64,000 nucleotides of DNA from an uncultured Microbacterium sp. (GCA_913774665.1 CAJYHN010000002.1:186001-250000); one strand, 5' to 3'; counted from the first letter of the stretch, positions 40,917 through 49,250 are shown. Numbers and translations are program-made. Notes: generated from the letters alone by a model not told the origin.

Positions 40917-41519
40917 CTACGCGCCCGTTCGTACATGTGTTCGAGCGACACGCTTCGGCGGGGTGCGCTTCTTCTCGGCATCCCTCCAGGCCTTCTGGGC
41001 GGGCGTCAGCGCGTCATCGGCCGAGGCGGCGACCGCTCCTCCGCGCCAGGCATGGCAGAGGGCGATGGCGAGGGCGTCGGCGGCATCCGCCGGCTGGGGA
41101 GGCGCGTCGAGGTGCAGCACGCGGGCGACCATCGTCTGCACCTGCAGCTTGTCGGCGGAGCCGTATCCGGTGATCGCGGCCTTGACCTCGCTCGGGGTGT
41201 GGGTCGCGGCGGTCAGGCCGTGTTCGGCCGCGAGCAGCAGCGCGATGCCGCTGGCCTGAGCGGTCCCCATCACCGAGTGGAGGTTGTTCTGCGCGAAAAC
41301 GCGCTCGACGGCGACGACGTGCGGCTGATGGGTGACCAGCACGTCCCGGATGCCGGCGGCGATCGCCGCGAGACGCTTCTCGATCGGGTCGGTGGGTGCG
41401 GAACGGGCGACGCCCACGTGCACGAGTGAGGCCGTGCGGTTCGGCGAGACGTCGACGACACCGAGGCCGCACCGGGTCAGGCCGGGGTCGATGCCGAGAA
41501 CGCGGAGGGAACGAGACAC
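40917..41519 (-). CDS. ruvC: Crossover junction endodeoxyribonuclease RuvC
   Basis: 200 aa from GTG 41519 (a GTG three codons upstream at 41528 is also in frame). RVLGIDPGLTRCGLGVVD gives the first catalytic Asp; AVERVFAQNNLHSVMGTAQA gives Glu; ADALAIALCHA gives the last Asp. The C-terminus carries a 30-residue basic tail (KKRTPPKRVARTHVRTGA) beyond the usual end, which is where the SOS box lies. TAGCGT sits 7 nt before GTG 41519, a leaderless arrangement, and the start codon is inside a perfect 11-bp inverted repeat. Confidence 0.96.
   Translation of the reverse strand: MSRSLRVLGIDPGLTRCGLGVVDVSPNRTASLVHVGVARSAPTDPIEKRLAAIAAGIRDVLVTHQPHVVAVERVFAQNNLHSVMGTAQASGIALLLAAEHGLTAATHTPSEVKAAITGYGSADKLQVQTMVARVLHLDAPPQPADAADALAIALCHAWRGGAVAASADDALTPAQKAWRDAEKKRTPPKRVARTHVRTGA
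40929..40944 (-). promoter_or_regulatory. LexA (SOS) box inside the 3' end of ruvC, upstream of ruvA
   Basis: TCGAACACATGTACGA on the minus strand matches the LexA palindrome with one mismatch. It ends 9 nt before a -10 box, TAGGCT (40919-40914), whose first three bases are the ruvC stop codon and which lies 6 nt before the ruvA ATG. The box would cover the -35 region of this promoter. Confidence 0.8.
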
Positions 41520-41549
41520 GGCCCCCACGCTATGCGCAGGGGCCGTGTC
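41515..41549 (-). terminator. 11-bp inverted repeat between yebC and ruvC, overlapping the ruvC start
   Basis: GACACGGCCCC (41549-41539) and GGGGCCGTGTC (41525-41515) pair perfectly with a 13-nt loop. For a transcript from yebC this is a strong hairpin 19 nt after the stop, followed by TCTCGTT, so it can serve as a terminator. Its 3' arm contains the ruvC GTG, so in any readthrough mRNA the start codon would be paired. Confidence 0.65.
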
Positions 41550-41567
41550 GAGATCGAGGGCGCGCCC

Positions 41568-42326
41568 TCAGTCGTCGTTCTCGAGCTCGGCCTGCACCTC
41601 GGCGCTCATGTCGAAGTTGGTGAAGACGTTCTGAACGTCGTCGCTGTCTTCGAGGGCGTCGATGAGGCGGAACACCTTGCGAGCGGTGTCGGCGTCGACC
41701 TCGACCTTGAGCGAGGGCACGAACTCGACGTCGGCGGAGTCGTATTCGATGCCGGCATCCTGCAGGGCGGAGCGCACCGACACCAGGTCGGAGGCCTCGG
41801 TGATGACGCCGAAGCCGTCGCCGTGCGGCTCGACCTCTTCAGCGCCCGCCTCGAGGACGGCGAGCATGACGTCGTCTTCGGTGGTGCCCTCGGAGGGGAC
41901 GACGATGACGCCCTTGCGGCTGAAGTTGTAGGCGACGCTGCCCGGGTCGGCGAGGGTGCCGCCGTTACGGCTGAGCGCGGTGCGCACCTCGGCCGCGGCG
42001 CGGTTCTTGTTGTCGGTCAGACACTCGATGAGGAAGGCGACGCCGTTGGGGCCGTAGCCCTCGTACATGATCGACGAGTACTCGACGGCTTCGCCGCCGA
42101 TACCGGCACCACGTTTGATCGCGCGATCGATGTTGTCTTTGGGGACCGAGGTCTTCTTCGCCTTGAGGACGGCGTCGAAGAGGGTGGGGTTGCCCTGGAG
42201 GTCGGCTCCACCGAGCTTCGCCGCGACCTCGATGTTCTTGATGAGCTTGGCCCACGACTTGGCGCGACGGGAGTCGATGACCGCCTTCTTGTGCTTGGTC
42301 GTGGCCCATTTGGAGTGTCCGGACAT
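41568..42326 (-). CDS. yebC: YebC/PmpR family transcriptional or translational regulator
   Basis: 252 aa. [20 protein letters not shown] at the N-terminus, [14 protein letters not shown] and [20 protein letters not shown] in the middle are the family signatures. Usually encoded with ruvC-ruvA-ruvB. Family members are DNA-binding regulators or ribosome-associated factors that help at difficult peptide bonds. TAAAGT lies 6 nt before the ATG with no Shine-Dalgarno, again pointing to a leaderless transcript. Confidence 0.96.
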   Translation of the reverse strand: MSGHSKWATTKHKKAVIDSRRAKSWAKLIKNIEVAAKLGGADLQGNPTLFDAVLKAKKTSVPKDNIDRAIKRGAGIGGEAVEYSSIMYEGYGPNGVAFLIECLTDNKNRAAAEVRTALSRNGGTLADPGSVAYNFSRKGVIVVPSEGTTEDDVMLAVLEAGAEEVEPHGDGFGVITEASDLVSVRSALQDAGIEYDSADVEFVPSLKVEVDADTARKVFRLIDALEDSDDVQNVFTNFDMSAEVQAELENDD

Positions 42327-42437
42327 GTACCAACTTTATCCTGGCTTGCGAGAGGCCGTCGGACTGGGGAGATCGGGCTCAGGTGGGACCCTCGACATGC
42401 ATGCTTCTCCGCCGGGCCGGTCGGAGGCTCAGGCGGC

Positions 42438-42722
42438 TCAGGCCCAGAGCGCGGCGACGTCGACCTCGGTCTGAGTGAGGCGGTCTCCGGCGGACTGCGC
42501 GGCGTTGGTGGCCTCTTCGAGAGCCGCTCGCAACCGGCTCATGGGACCCGCCCACTGACGGTGAGCGTCGTCGTACGCGGCTTGCGCAGCGCCGGACCAT
42601 TGCCCACGCAACGTCCCGACTTCCTGATCCAGGGCATCCAGACTCTCTTGCAGCCCGGCTACCGCGCGCCGGAGATGTGCCATCGTCTCGGCGTGCAGGG
42701 CGGCGTCGAACGATAGAATCAC
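42438..42722 (-). CDS. WXG100-like (ESAT-6 superfamily) protein
   Basis: 94 aa from GTG 42722, overlapping the lipoprotein stop as GTGA. Helix-turn-helix hairpin pattern with the turn at QWSGAAQAAYDDAHRQW (W-x-G near residue 42). The size, absence of signal peptide and motif fit the WXG100 group of type VII secretion substrates. The usual C-terminal Y-x3-D/E export motif is not evident (end is TEVDVAALWA). Last gene of the low-GC cassette and probably a dimer partner for the exported hydrolase. Confidence 0.75.
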   Translation of the reverse strand: MILSFDAALHAETMAHLRRAVAGLQESLDALDQEVGTLRGQWSGAAQAAYDDAHRQWAGPMSRLRAALEEATNAAQSAGDRLTQTEVDVAALWA

Positions 42723-43243
42723 GGGCTTGGCGTTCGAGCGTTGAGCTGGAGGATGTCCCCCGCCACGCAGGCACTGTCGGCCCGGAAGTAGACGGCATTC
42801 TCGCCCACATCAAGAGAGTAATAACTGCCGTCGGGTCGCGTTCCGGTGAGGTAGGGGGGGTCAGAAAGGATCCAGCGAGGCGGGGTGAGGTTCGTATCGC
42901 GTTCGATCTGAACCTCGTGGCCTCGTTCTTGCCACGCCTTTTGTGCCTGAGCAATGAGTTCAGCGGGCGCGCCGGGCAATGGCGCCGTTCGTGATGCTGC
43001 GAGGTTCCAGCGGACTCTCACGTCGTCTGAGCTGGGTGAGCAATCCAGCCATGAGCCCTGAAGCTCCCAGCCATCCGGGGAGATGGCGGCCGCGCTGGCC
43101 TCATAGAGATCCATTAACTGTGTTTTGACGTCGTCGGGCGTCATATCTGGTCCTTCCGGAGTGGGGGCGCTCGGGGGCGCACACGCCGTCAAAAGCAGGC
43201 CGAGCAGCATGCCTGCGGGGATGAAGAGATATCTGGTCGTCAT
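42719..43243 (-). CDS. Predicted lipoprotein in ESX-type cassette
   Basis: 174 aa. Signal peptide MTTRYLFIPAGMLLGLLL followed by lipobox LTAC, so Cys21 is the lipidated residue and the protein is anchored outside the membrane. The mature part has two Cys (DCSPSS and SACVAG) that may form a disulphide, and a segment QKAWQERGHEVQIERD. No family recognised. Base composition is clearly less GC-rich than the flanks. Position between a T7SS-type hydrolase and a WXG100 gene suggests an immunity or chaperone role, which is inference. Confidence 0.75.
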   Translation of the reverse strand: MTTRYLFIPAGMLLGLLLTACAPPSAPTPEGPDMTPDDVKTQLMDLYEASAAAISPDGWELQGSWLDCSPSSDDVRVRWNLAASRTAPLPGAPAELIAQAQKAWQERGHEVQIERDTNLTPPRWILSDPPYLTGTRPDGSYYSLDVGENAVYFRADSACVAGDILQLNARTPSP

Positions 43244-43304
43244 TGCTGGCGATTGTTCCGTCCGCTGGAGTACGAGGATTGGAATGGACCGATCAGGAGA
43301 ACAA

Positions 43305-44417
43305 TTACCGGGCGATCACATCATCGCCCCGGTCCACCGTAGCTAGAGCAGTGTTGTACTGGGCCGTGGTGTTGGGGTCGAGGTAGCTGAAGGTGGTGGA
43401 CCCGTCGCCGAACGGACCATGTTTGTCGACAGCGCGCAGTACCTCACCGCTGGGAGTGGTGGCGGCTTCAGAGGAGAATTCGTGTGCGCCGAAGGACGCT
43501 TGGGTCGGATCGACTCTCCCGTCGCCGACGACGCGGGAGGTGAACTGCCCGATGGGAGCCCATCCGTCGTGGTCGGCCTGCGAGGCGAAGACCTGCCCGG
43601 GCGGGACGTTCATGGCGGCTGCATTGTCAACCTGACTGTCGACGCCTGCTGAGCCGAGTAGCACGACGTGATCGGCATGCGCTTCCGTCAGGGCGAGGGC
43701 GGTGACGTTTGTGCCGTAAGAATGGGCCACAACCGATACAGCCGCCGGAGAACCCGTCGCGGCGTGAACCGCGGCCATCGAGGTCAGATCCCTCGCCAGC
43801 GCGGACGCGCCCGCCTCTGCTTTGCCGTTGAAAGCAACGTCCGCGGGGTTCGAATTCATCGGGGGGTGATATCCGAGCCACGCGACAACTGCATAATCAC
43901 CCAGATCGCCGCCGCCAAACTTCTGCTGTGCCTGCTGTAATTTCTGTGATGCGTTGACGTAGGACAGCATGTCGCCCTCCACATTCGAGTTCATCCCCGG
44001 CACGATGAAGGACACATTGGTCGCCGCATCTAGGTTGCCGACCGCGACCTGCGCGAGCGGTGGCACGTCGAGCACGAGGGACGCCAGTGTGTATCCCGAC
44101 GCGCTACGTTCGAGCGCCTCCAGAGCTGCCAGCTGGTCGGGGCTTTCGGATGCGTGGCGCCGCGCGTCATGGATTGCCTGCTCGAGCACGATGCGATTGG
44201 CTTCATCGCGCGCTCGGTAGGCCACGCCGCCGAGATTGCCGATCACCGCCGGAATGGCGTGAATCAACGCGTCCTGTTGCTCATTGTCCAAGCCCGGCCA
44301 CCACGCGGCGACGTCCGCTGGCGTCGTCCGGGATGCAAGACCGACGAGATCCGGGCGGAGAGCGCCGTCGCCGAGGTAACCGGCGCCGTCGCGAGGGCGG
44401 CTCCGGCCGTTGCCCAC
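43305..44417 (-). CDS. DUF1023-type alpha/beta hydrolase, C-terminal part of a frameshifted gene
   Basis: From GTG 44417 this gives 370 aa. The hydrolase core is NVSFIVPGMNSN (oxyanion strand), VVAHSYGT (nucleophile Ser in a G-x-S-x-G variant), and later HVVLLGSAGVDS and FGAHEFSSEA (candidate His). This is the PF06259/DUF1023 domain. In relatives it is fused behind a W-x-G signal domain; here that domain lies just upstream in another frame (next entry) and the two overlap from 44264. I treat GTG 44417 as a nominal start; a frame change near 44370-44395 is more likely. Confidence 0.7.
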   Translation of the reverse strand: MGNGRSRPRDGAGYLGDGALRPDLVGLASRTTPADVAAWWPGLDNEQQDALIHAIPAVIGNLGGVAYRARDEANRIVLEQAIHDARRHASESPDQLAALEALERSASGYTLASLVLDVPPLAQVAVGNLDAATNVSFIVPGMNSNVEGDMLSYVNASQKLQQAQQKFGGGDLGDYAVVAWLGYHPPMNSNPADVAFNGKAEAGASALARDLTSMAAVHAATGSPAAVSVVAHSYGTNVTALALTEAHADHVVLLGSAGVDSQVDNAAAMNVPPGQVFASQADHDGWAPIGQFTSRVVGDGRVDPTQASFGAHEFSSEAATTPSGEVLRAVDKHGPFGDGSTTFSYLDPNTTAQYNTALATVDRGDDVIAR

Positions 44418-44986
44418 ATCGAGCCGTCGGCGACGTGGAGGAGCTCGGTCGCTGCGTTCACCTCGGCGACCGCGATACGTGCCACGTCGCTCACCCACCC
44501 GCGGGCCTCACTGAGCCAGCCGGTGGCCTTCGCAAAAGCCTCGTCACTGGTCCTCGGGGCCACCCGGTCGGTACCCGCGCTGAAGACGTGCGGCGACGGC
44601 GTCAGACGTTGTGTGAACGGCGCCGCCGGCGGCCCCGCTTGTTCCTGGCGTTGCAACGCTTCGCCGTATTCCCACACCGTCACCGCGATTGCCGCCCTCT
44701 GCTGGGCCTGCGCTAGTGCGGATCGGTAGGCGCGCATCGCCACGGCCACGCGAGAAAGAGCATCCTGTGCGTCCGTCCACGCCCGGGTCAGACGGGCTAC
44801 TTTCTCTGCGTACGCATCTGCGGCGGTGCCCGCCCAGTCGTCGATGCTCTTCTTGCGACCCACCGTGTCGGCCGCATCGCCGGCCACACCTGCGCGCCGA
44901 CGGCACATCGCGATGATCGCCTCGATCTCGCCGATCGAACCGGGCACCAATGCTGTCGGGTCCTCGGTCTGCCCCAATTCCGCCAT
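44264..44986 (-). CDS. T7SS signal-like N-terminal domain of the frameshifted DUF1023 hydrolase
   Basis: 240 aa from ATG 44986, which overlaps the preceding stop as TGATG. Long alpha-helices with IDDWAGTAADAYAEKV near residue 52 (W-x-G turn) and WEYGEALQRQEQAG resemble the N-terminal type VII signal domain of large ESX effectors. Homology-like sequence continues to about ATAGAALATAPVT, after which the frame yields a basic tail ending MSNRTR, while the hydrolase frame opens with YLGDGALRPDL. A -1/+1 shift in the GCGACGGCGC repeat around 44370-44395 would restore one protein of about 580 aa. Confidence 0.7.
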   Translation of the reverse strand: MAELGQTEDPTALVPGSIGEIEAIIAMCRRRAGVAGDAADTVGRKKSIDDWAGTAADAYAEKVARLTRAWTDAQDALSRVAVAMRAYRSALAQAQQRAAIAVTVWEYGEALQRQEQAGPPAAPFTQRLTPSPHVFSAGTDRVAPRTSDEAFAKATGWLSEARGWVSDVARIAVAEVNAATELLHVADGSMWATAGAALATAPVTSATALSARISSVLHPGRRQRTSPRGGRAWTMSNRTR

Positions 44987-45273
44987 CAGAAGTCTTCCGC
45001 TCGGCACACGTCCTGCACACCTTCGTCATCGGCCGCTTCGTACAGCGCCGCCGATGCCGTCAAGGTCTGCGCCACGCCCTCGGTCTGCGATACCCGTTGC
45101 ATCCACCCGCCCGGAAACGCTTCCATGAACGTCGAGAGCGCCGACGCGAGCCCCGCATCGCCGACGTGTGCCGTTGCCGCCGTCGTGGTTTCGCCTTCGG
45201 TAAAGTCCACCGCGCGGGCGACGACACTGGCTGCTGATCGCAACCCCTCCGGATCTACTGCCCACCCACCCAC
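44986..45273 (-). CDS. EspC-like/WXG-type secreted protein
   Basis: 95 aa from GTG 45273. VDPEGLRSAASVVARAV followed by a Gly-poor turn (GDAGLASALSTFMEAF) and TLTASAALYEAADDEGV gives the two-helix pattern of the EspC/ESAT-6-like family, with Y-x3-D (YEAAD) near residue 79 matching the T7SS export motif Y-x3-D/E. No Shine-Dalgarno; TACGCT lies 7 nt before the GTG, so this leaderless promoter probably drives the whole cassette. Confidence 0.7.
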   Translation of the reverse strand: MGGWAVDPEGLRSAASVVARAVDFTEGETTTAATAHVGDAGLASALSTFMEAFPGGWMQRVSQTEGVAQTLTASAALYEAADDEGVQDVCRAEDF

Positions 45274-45426
45274 GTGGCACAGCGTACTGATCGCGCATAT
45301 GCATCGACGTCCGGACGGGACTAAATCACCCGCCGACTGCGCGAATGCCGACCGGGCAGGCGTCACCTCAACCGCGCCTCACGGTCGAGGTCGAGACCGC
45401 GCCCGAGGTGCCTGCGTTGTCCGGCG

Positions 45427-46053
45427 TCAGCTCGAGCCGGCGGGCGCGCGCCCCTCGCGCCTGCTCGCGACGTGATCCAGGAACCGACGGTGGAAGCGCG
45501 TCTCCCCCGTCGACTCGGGGTGGAATGCGGTGCCCAGCAGCACTCCCTGCTCGATCGCCACGACGCGCCCATCGGGAAGGGATGCCAGGGGCTCGGCATC
45601 CGGTCCCCACTCGACGACCGCGGGCGCCCGGATGAACACCGCGTGCACCGGCGGATCGCCCAGGACGGGTACATCGAGGTCGGTCTCGAACGAGGCGGTC
45701 TGGCTGCCGAACGCGTTGCGCGCGACGCGCGCGTCGATGCCGCCGAACGTCTGCTGACCGGTGATCGCGCCGTCGATGCGGTCGGCCAGCAGGATGAGCC
45801 CCGCGCACGTGCCGTACATCGGCATGCCGTCGGCGATGGCCGCGCGGATCGGATCGAAGAGGCCGAATGCGCGCGCGAGCTTGTCGATGACGCCGGACTC
45901 GCCGCCGGGGAGCACCAGGCCCTCCACGGCGGCGAGCTCGTCGGGCCGGCGCACGGGCAGCGCATCGGCGCCGAGCCCGCGCAGCACGGCGAGGTGCTCG
46001 CGCACGTCGCCCTGCAGCGCGAGCACTCCGACGCGGGGGGTGTTACCAGCCAC
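45427..46053 (-). CDS. pdxT: Pyridoxal 5'-phosphate synthase glutaminase subunit
   Basis: Supplies ammonia from glutamine to PdxS. 208 aa from GTG 46053, overlapping pdxS by 11 bp. [25 protein letters not shown], nucleophile Cys in [12 protein letters not shown] near residue 83, and AFHPE with the catalytic His/Glu. Class I (triad) glutamine amidotransferase. The 153 bp that separate it from the ESX-type cassette upstream hold nothing recognisable. Confidence 0.96.
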   Translation of the reverse strand: MAGNTPRVGVLALQGDVREHLAVLRGLGADALPVRRPDELAAVEGLVLPGGESGVIDKLARAFGLFDPIRAAIADGMPMYGTCAGLILLADRIDGAITGQQTFGGIDARVARNAFGSQTASFETDLDVPVLGDPPVHAVFIRAPAVVEWGPDAEPLASLPDGRVVAIEQGVLLGTAFHPESTGETRFHRRFLDHVASRREGRAPAGSS

Positions 46054-46927
46054 GCTCGGCCAGGCGGTGCGGGGCGGGGAGATCGGCGACGTTGATGCCC
46101 ACCATGGCCTCGCCGAGTCCGCGCGACGCCTCGGCCACGATCTTGGGGTCGTCGTGGAAGGTCGTCGCCTTCACGATCGCCGCCGCGCGCTGGGCGGGAT
46201 TACCCGACTTGAAGATGCCGGAGCCCACGAACACGCCGTCGGCGCCGAGCTGCATCATCATCGCGGCGTCGGCCGGGGTGGCCACTCCCCCGGCGGTGAA
46301 GAGCACGACGGGCAGCTCGCCGGTTTCGGCGATCTCGGCGACCAGGTCGTAGGGCGCCTGCAGCTCCTTGGCGGCGACGTAGAGCTCGTCCTTCGTCTTG
46401 GCGCGCAGGGCGTTGATCTCGCTGCGGATCGTGCGGATGTGTTTGGTCGCCTCCGACACGTCGCCGGTGCCGGCCTCGCCCTTGGAGCGGATCATCGCCG
46501 CTCCCTCGGTGATGCGGCGCAGGGCCTCGCCGAGGTTGGTCGCACCGCAGACGAAGGGGACGGTGAAGTTCCACTTGTCGATGTGGTTGACATAGTCGGC
46601 GGGCGAGAGGACCTCGGACTCGTCGATGTAGTCGACGCCGAGCTCCTGCAGGATCTGCGCCTCGACGAAGTGGCCGATGCGGGCCTTCGCCATGACCGGG
46701 ATGGAGACGGATGCCACGATGTCGTCGATCAGATCGGGGTCGCTCATGCGCGCGACGCCGCCCTGGGCGCGGATATCGGCGGGCACGCGCTCGAGAGCCA
46801 TGACGGCGACGGCGCCGGCGTCTTCGGCGATCCGGGCCTGCTCGGCGGTGACGACGTCCATGATCACGCCGCCCTTGAGCATCTCGGCGAGACCGCGCTT
46901 GACGCGGGAGGTTCCGGTGTCGGTCAT
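46043..46927 (-). CDS. pdxS: Pyridoxal 5'-phosphate synthase, PdxS lyase subunit
   Basis: Builds PLP from ribose 5-phosphate, glyceraldehyde 3-phosphate and ammonia. 294 aa from ATG 46927 (GGAG 5 nt upstream). TIM-barrel residues visible: GGVIMDVV (Asp24-type), [11 protein letters not shown] (first catalytic Lys), RSKGEAGTG (second Lys), and GVFVGSGIF (phosphate site). Divergent from a MocR-type regulator that likely controls it. Confidence 0.98.
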   Translation of the reverse strand: MTDTGTSRVKRGLAEMLKGGVIMDVVTAEQARIAEDAGAVAVMALERVPADIRAQGGVARMSDPDLIDDIVASVSIPVMAKARIGHFVEAQILQELGVDYIDESEVLSPADYVNHIDKWNFTVPFVCGATNLGEALRRITEGAAMIRSKGEAGTGDVSEATKHIRTIRSEINALRAKTKDELYVAAKELQAPYDLVAEIAETGELPVVLFTAGGVATPADAAMMMQLGADGVFVGSGIFKSGNPAQRAAAIVKATTFHDDPKIVAEASRGLGEAMVGINVADLPAPHRLAERGW

Positions 46928-46960
46928 GTCCACTCCGTTCCGCGCGTCGTGGCGCGATCA

Positions 46961-47015
46961 TTGGCTTAGGCCAAACCGTAGCACGGCTCAGGACATAGGC
47001 TGGGCAGGACCCAGG
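46961..47015. promoter_or_regulatory. Candidate PdxR operators in the pdxS-pdxR divergent region
   Basis: Two elements lie in the 95-bp spacer: a near-palindrome TTGGCTTAGGCCAA (46961-46974) and a direct repeat CAGGACATAGG (46989-46999) / CAGGACCCAGG (47005-47015) with 16-bp register. MocR/PdxR proteins often bind direct repeats. The first repeat overlaps a plus-strand -10 candidate TAGGCT (46996-47001) for pdxR itself, which would allow autorepression. Confidence 0.45.
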
Positions 47016-47022
47016 GGGGCCT

Positions 47023-48363
47023 ATGACCATCGACATCACCGGGCGTTCGGCATCCGCCATCGCCGCTGATCTACGCGAGCGCATCGAGCGCGGCGAGCTT
47101 CGTCCGGGCACGCTGCTGCCCTCCGTGCGTGCTGTCGCCGCCGACCTCGGCGTCAACCGCAACACCGTCGTCGCCGCGTACCGGCAACTCGCCCAGGCCG
47201 GTCTGGTCGAGGCCCGCGGCCGCAGCGGCACGCGCGTGGCGGACCGCACGGCCGTCGCACAGGAGGGGTACGCGCCCGACACCGTGCTGCGCGACGTGGG
47301 CACCGGCAACCCCGACCCCGCACTCATCCCCGACCCGACGGCCGCCCTGGCGCGCTCGGCCCGGCCGGTTCTCTACGGCGAGCCGGTCATCGACCCGGGC
47401 CTCGAGGCGTGGGCCCGCGGCTGGATGGCCGAGCAGCTCCCCCACGACGACCTGCTGATCACGGTGACGAGCGGCGCGAGTGATGCGATCGAGCGTCTGC
47501 TCGCTCAGGCCCTGCAGCGCGACGACGCCGTGGCGCTCGAAGACCCCTGCTTCCTCTCGGCCCTGCACACGGTTCGCACGGGCGGATACCGCGCGGTGCC
47601 GGTGGAGGTGGATGCCGAGGGCATGACCGTCGCCGGACTGCGCGCGGCCCTGGCCGCCGGCGTTCGCGCCGTGATCTGCACGCCCCGCGCGCACAACCCC
47701 ACCGGGGCGAGCCTGAGCGCCGAACGCGCCGCGGCTCTCCGCGCGGTCCTCGCGGAGCACCCCTACGTCCTCGTCATCGAAGACGATCACTTCTCGTTGC
47801 TGTCCCGCGCTCCCCTGCACTCCGTCATCGGACCCGCGCAGCGCCGGTGGGCGCGTATCCGCTCGATGTCGAAGTTCCTCGGACCCGACACGTGCCTCGC
47901 CGTCACGGCATCCGATCCCGACACCGCCGACGGACTCGCCGTACGCCTCACGCCCGGCACCACCTGGGTGAGCCACATCCTGCAGCGCATGACCCTCGCC
48001 CTCGTCACCGACGACGCGGCGCGAGCCGGCATCGAGGCGGCAGCCGAGCATTACGCCGCGCGCAACGCGGCGTTCGCGGCCGCCCTCACCGAGCGGGGGC
48101 TGCCGGTGACCCCGGGTGACGGCCTCAACCTGTGGGTGCCGCTGCCGGTTCCGGCCGCGGCGGTGCGGGAAGAGCTCATGCGCCGCGGCTGGCTGGTGCG
48201 CGAGGGCGATCCGTTCTTCCTCGCCCCCGACCCTGCCGGCGCGTTCCTGCGGTTGACCGTGCACGATCTCGACGCGGCCTCGGCCGAAGCCCTCGCCGAC
48301 GACCTCGCGCGTGCAGCGGGCGCGCTCCGGTCCGGTGCCCGAGGTGGGAGGATCGAGGCATGA
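47023..48363 (+). CDS. pdxR: MocR/PdxR-type transcriptional regulator (GntR HTH plus aminotransferase fold)
   Basis: 446 aa. Residues 1-70 are a GntR winged helix (LRPGTLLPSVRAVAADLGVNR, NTVVAAYRQL); the rest is a class I aminotransferase-like domain with RAHNPTGASL, the PLP-Asp region VIEDDHFSLL and the PLP-Lys in RSMSKFLGPD (near residue 286). PLP binding would report B6 status. Divergent position to pdxST and overlap with pdxY make PdxR the best name. G/A-rich AGGGGGG lies 4 nt before the ATG. Confidence 0.88.
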   Translation: MTIDITGRSASAIAADLRERIERGELRPGTLLPSVRAVAADLGVNRNTVVAAYRQLAQAGLVEARGRSGTRVADRTAVAQEGYAPDTVLRDVGTGNPDPALIPDPTAALARSARPVLYGEPVIDPGLEAWARGWMAEQLPHDDLLITVTSGASDAIERLLAQALQRDDAVALEDPCFLSALHTVRTGGYRAVPVEVDAEGMTVAGLRAALAAGVRAVICTPRAHNPTGASLSAERAAALRAVLAEHPYVLVIEDDHFSLLSRAPLHSVIGPAQRRWARIRSMSKFLGPDTCLAVTASDPDTADGLAVRLTPGTTWVSHILQRMTLALVTDDAARAGIEAAAEHYAARNAAFAAALTERGLPVTPGDGLNLWVPLPVPAAAVREELMRRGWLVREGDPFFLAPDPAGAFLRLTVHDLDAASAEALADDLARAAGALRSGARGGRIEA

Positions 48364-49211
48364 AGGTTCTCTCGATCCAGTCGGCCGTCGCGTTCGGACA
48401 CGTCGGCAACTCCGCCGCCGTCTTCCCCCTGCAGCGCATCGGCGTCGAGGTGCTGCCGGTGTACACGGTCAACTTCTCGAACCACACCGGCTACGGCGCA
48501 TGGCGCGGCCCGCTGATCGCCCCCGACGATGTCGCGGCCGTGATCGAGGGCATCGAAGACCGCGGCGTCTTCCCCGAGATCGACGTGGTGCTGTCGGGCT
48601 ACCAGGGCGGCGAGGGGATCGCCGACGTCATCATCGACGCGGTCGCGCGGGTGAAGAAGGCGAACCCGGATGCCGTGTACGCCTGCGACCCCGTCATGGG
48701 CAACGCCAAATCGGGGTGCTTCGTGGCGCCCGCGATCCCGGTGCTGCTGCGCGAGCGCGTCGTGCCGGTCGCCGACATCCTCACCCCCAACCAGTTCGAG
48801 CTCGGCTTCCTCACCGACACCGAGCCCGGCAGCATCGAGTCCACGCTCGAGTCGGCCGACATGCTGCGCGCCCGCGGCCCGCGCACGGTGCTCGTCACGA
48901 GCGTCGAGCGTCCCGATCGTGAGCCCGACACCATCGAGATGATGGTCGTCGACGATGCCGGGGCGTGGATCGTGCAGACGCCCCTGATCCCCATGAAGGC
49001 GAACGGCTCGGGGGACGTCACGGCGGCTCTGTTCACGGCGCACTACCGACGGACCGGCGACGCCGCCGACGCGCTCGCGCGCACGGCATCCAGCGTCTTC
49101 GACCTGCTCTCGAACACGTTCGAGGCCGGCTCGCGCGAACTCCGGCTCGTGGAATCGCAAGAGGCGTACGCCCACCCGCGCCTGCAGTTCTCCGTCCGTC
49201 AGGTGCGCTGA
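48360..49211 (+). CDS. pdxY: Pyridoxal kinase
   Basis: Salvages pyridoxal to PLP. 283 aa from ATG 48360, overlapping the pdxR stop (ATGA). Ribokinase-fold marks: MKVLSIQSAVAFGHVGNSAA at the start, YGAWRGPL, VYACDPVMGN with the metal site, DILTPNQFELGFL and the anion-hole motif ANGSGDVTAALF near residue 225 (catalytic Asp). Forms a regulator-kinase operon divergent from de novo PLP synthesis. Confidence 0.94.
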   Translation: MKVLSIQSAVAFGHVGNSAAVFPLQRIGVEVLPVYTVNFSNHTGYGAWRGPLIAPDDVAAVIEGIEDRGVFPEIDVVLSGYQGGEGIADVIIDAVARVKKANPDAVYACDPVMGNAKSGCFVAPAIPVLLRERVVPVADILTPNQFELGFLTDTEPGSIESTLESADMLRARGPRTVLVTSVERPDREPDTIEMMVVDDAGAWIVQTPLIPMKANGSGDVTAALFTAHYRRTGDAADALARTASSVFDLLSNTFEAGSRELRLVESQEAYAHPRLQFSVRQVR

Positions 49212-49226
49212 GGTCGGCCTGCCGCC

Positions 49227-49250
49227 GAGCCCGGCGGCTACGACGGGCTC
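49227..49250. terminator. Bidirectional hairpin between convergent pdxY and lipoprotein genes
   Basis: GAGCCCG and CGGGCTC form a perfect 7-bp stem with a 10-nt loop, 15 nt after the pdxY stop. Confidence 0.5.

Noticed and set aside
42379-42954. 191-codon minus-strand frame across the WXG100 and lipoprotein genes
   Set aside because: Out of frame with two overlapping genes that have a W-x-G motif and a lipobox; product is Arg/Ser-rich.
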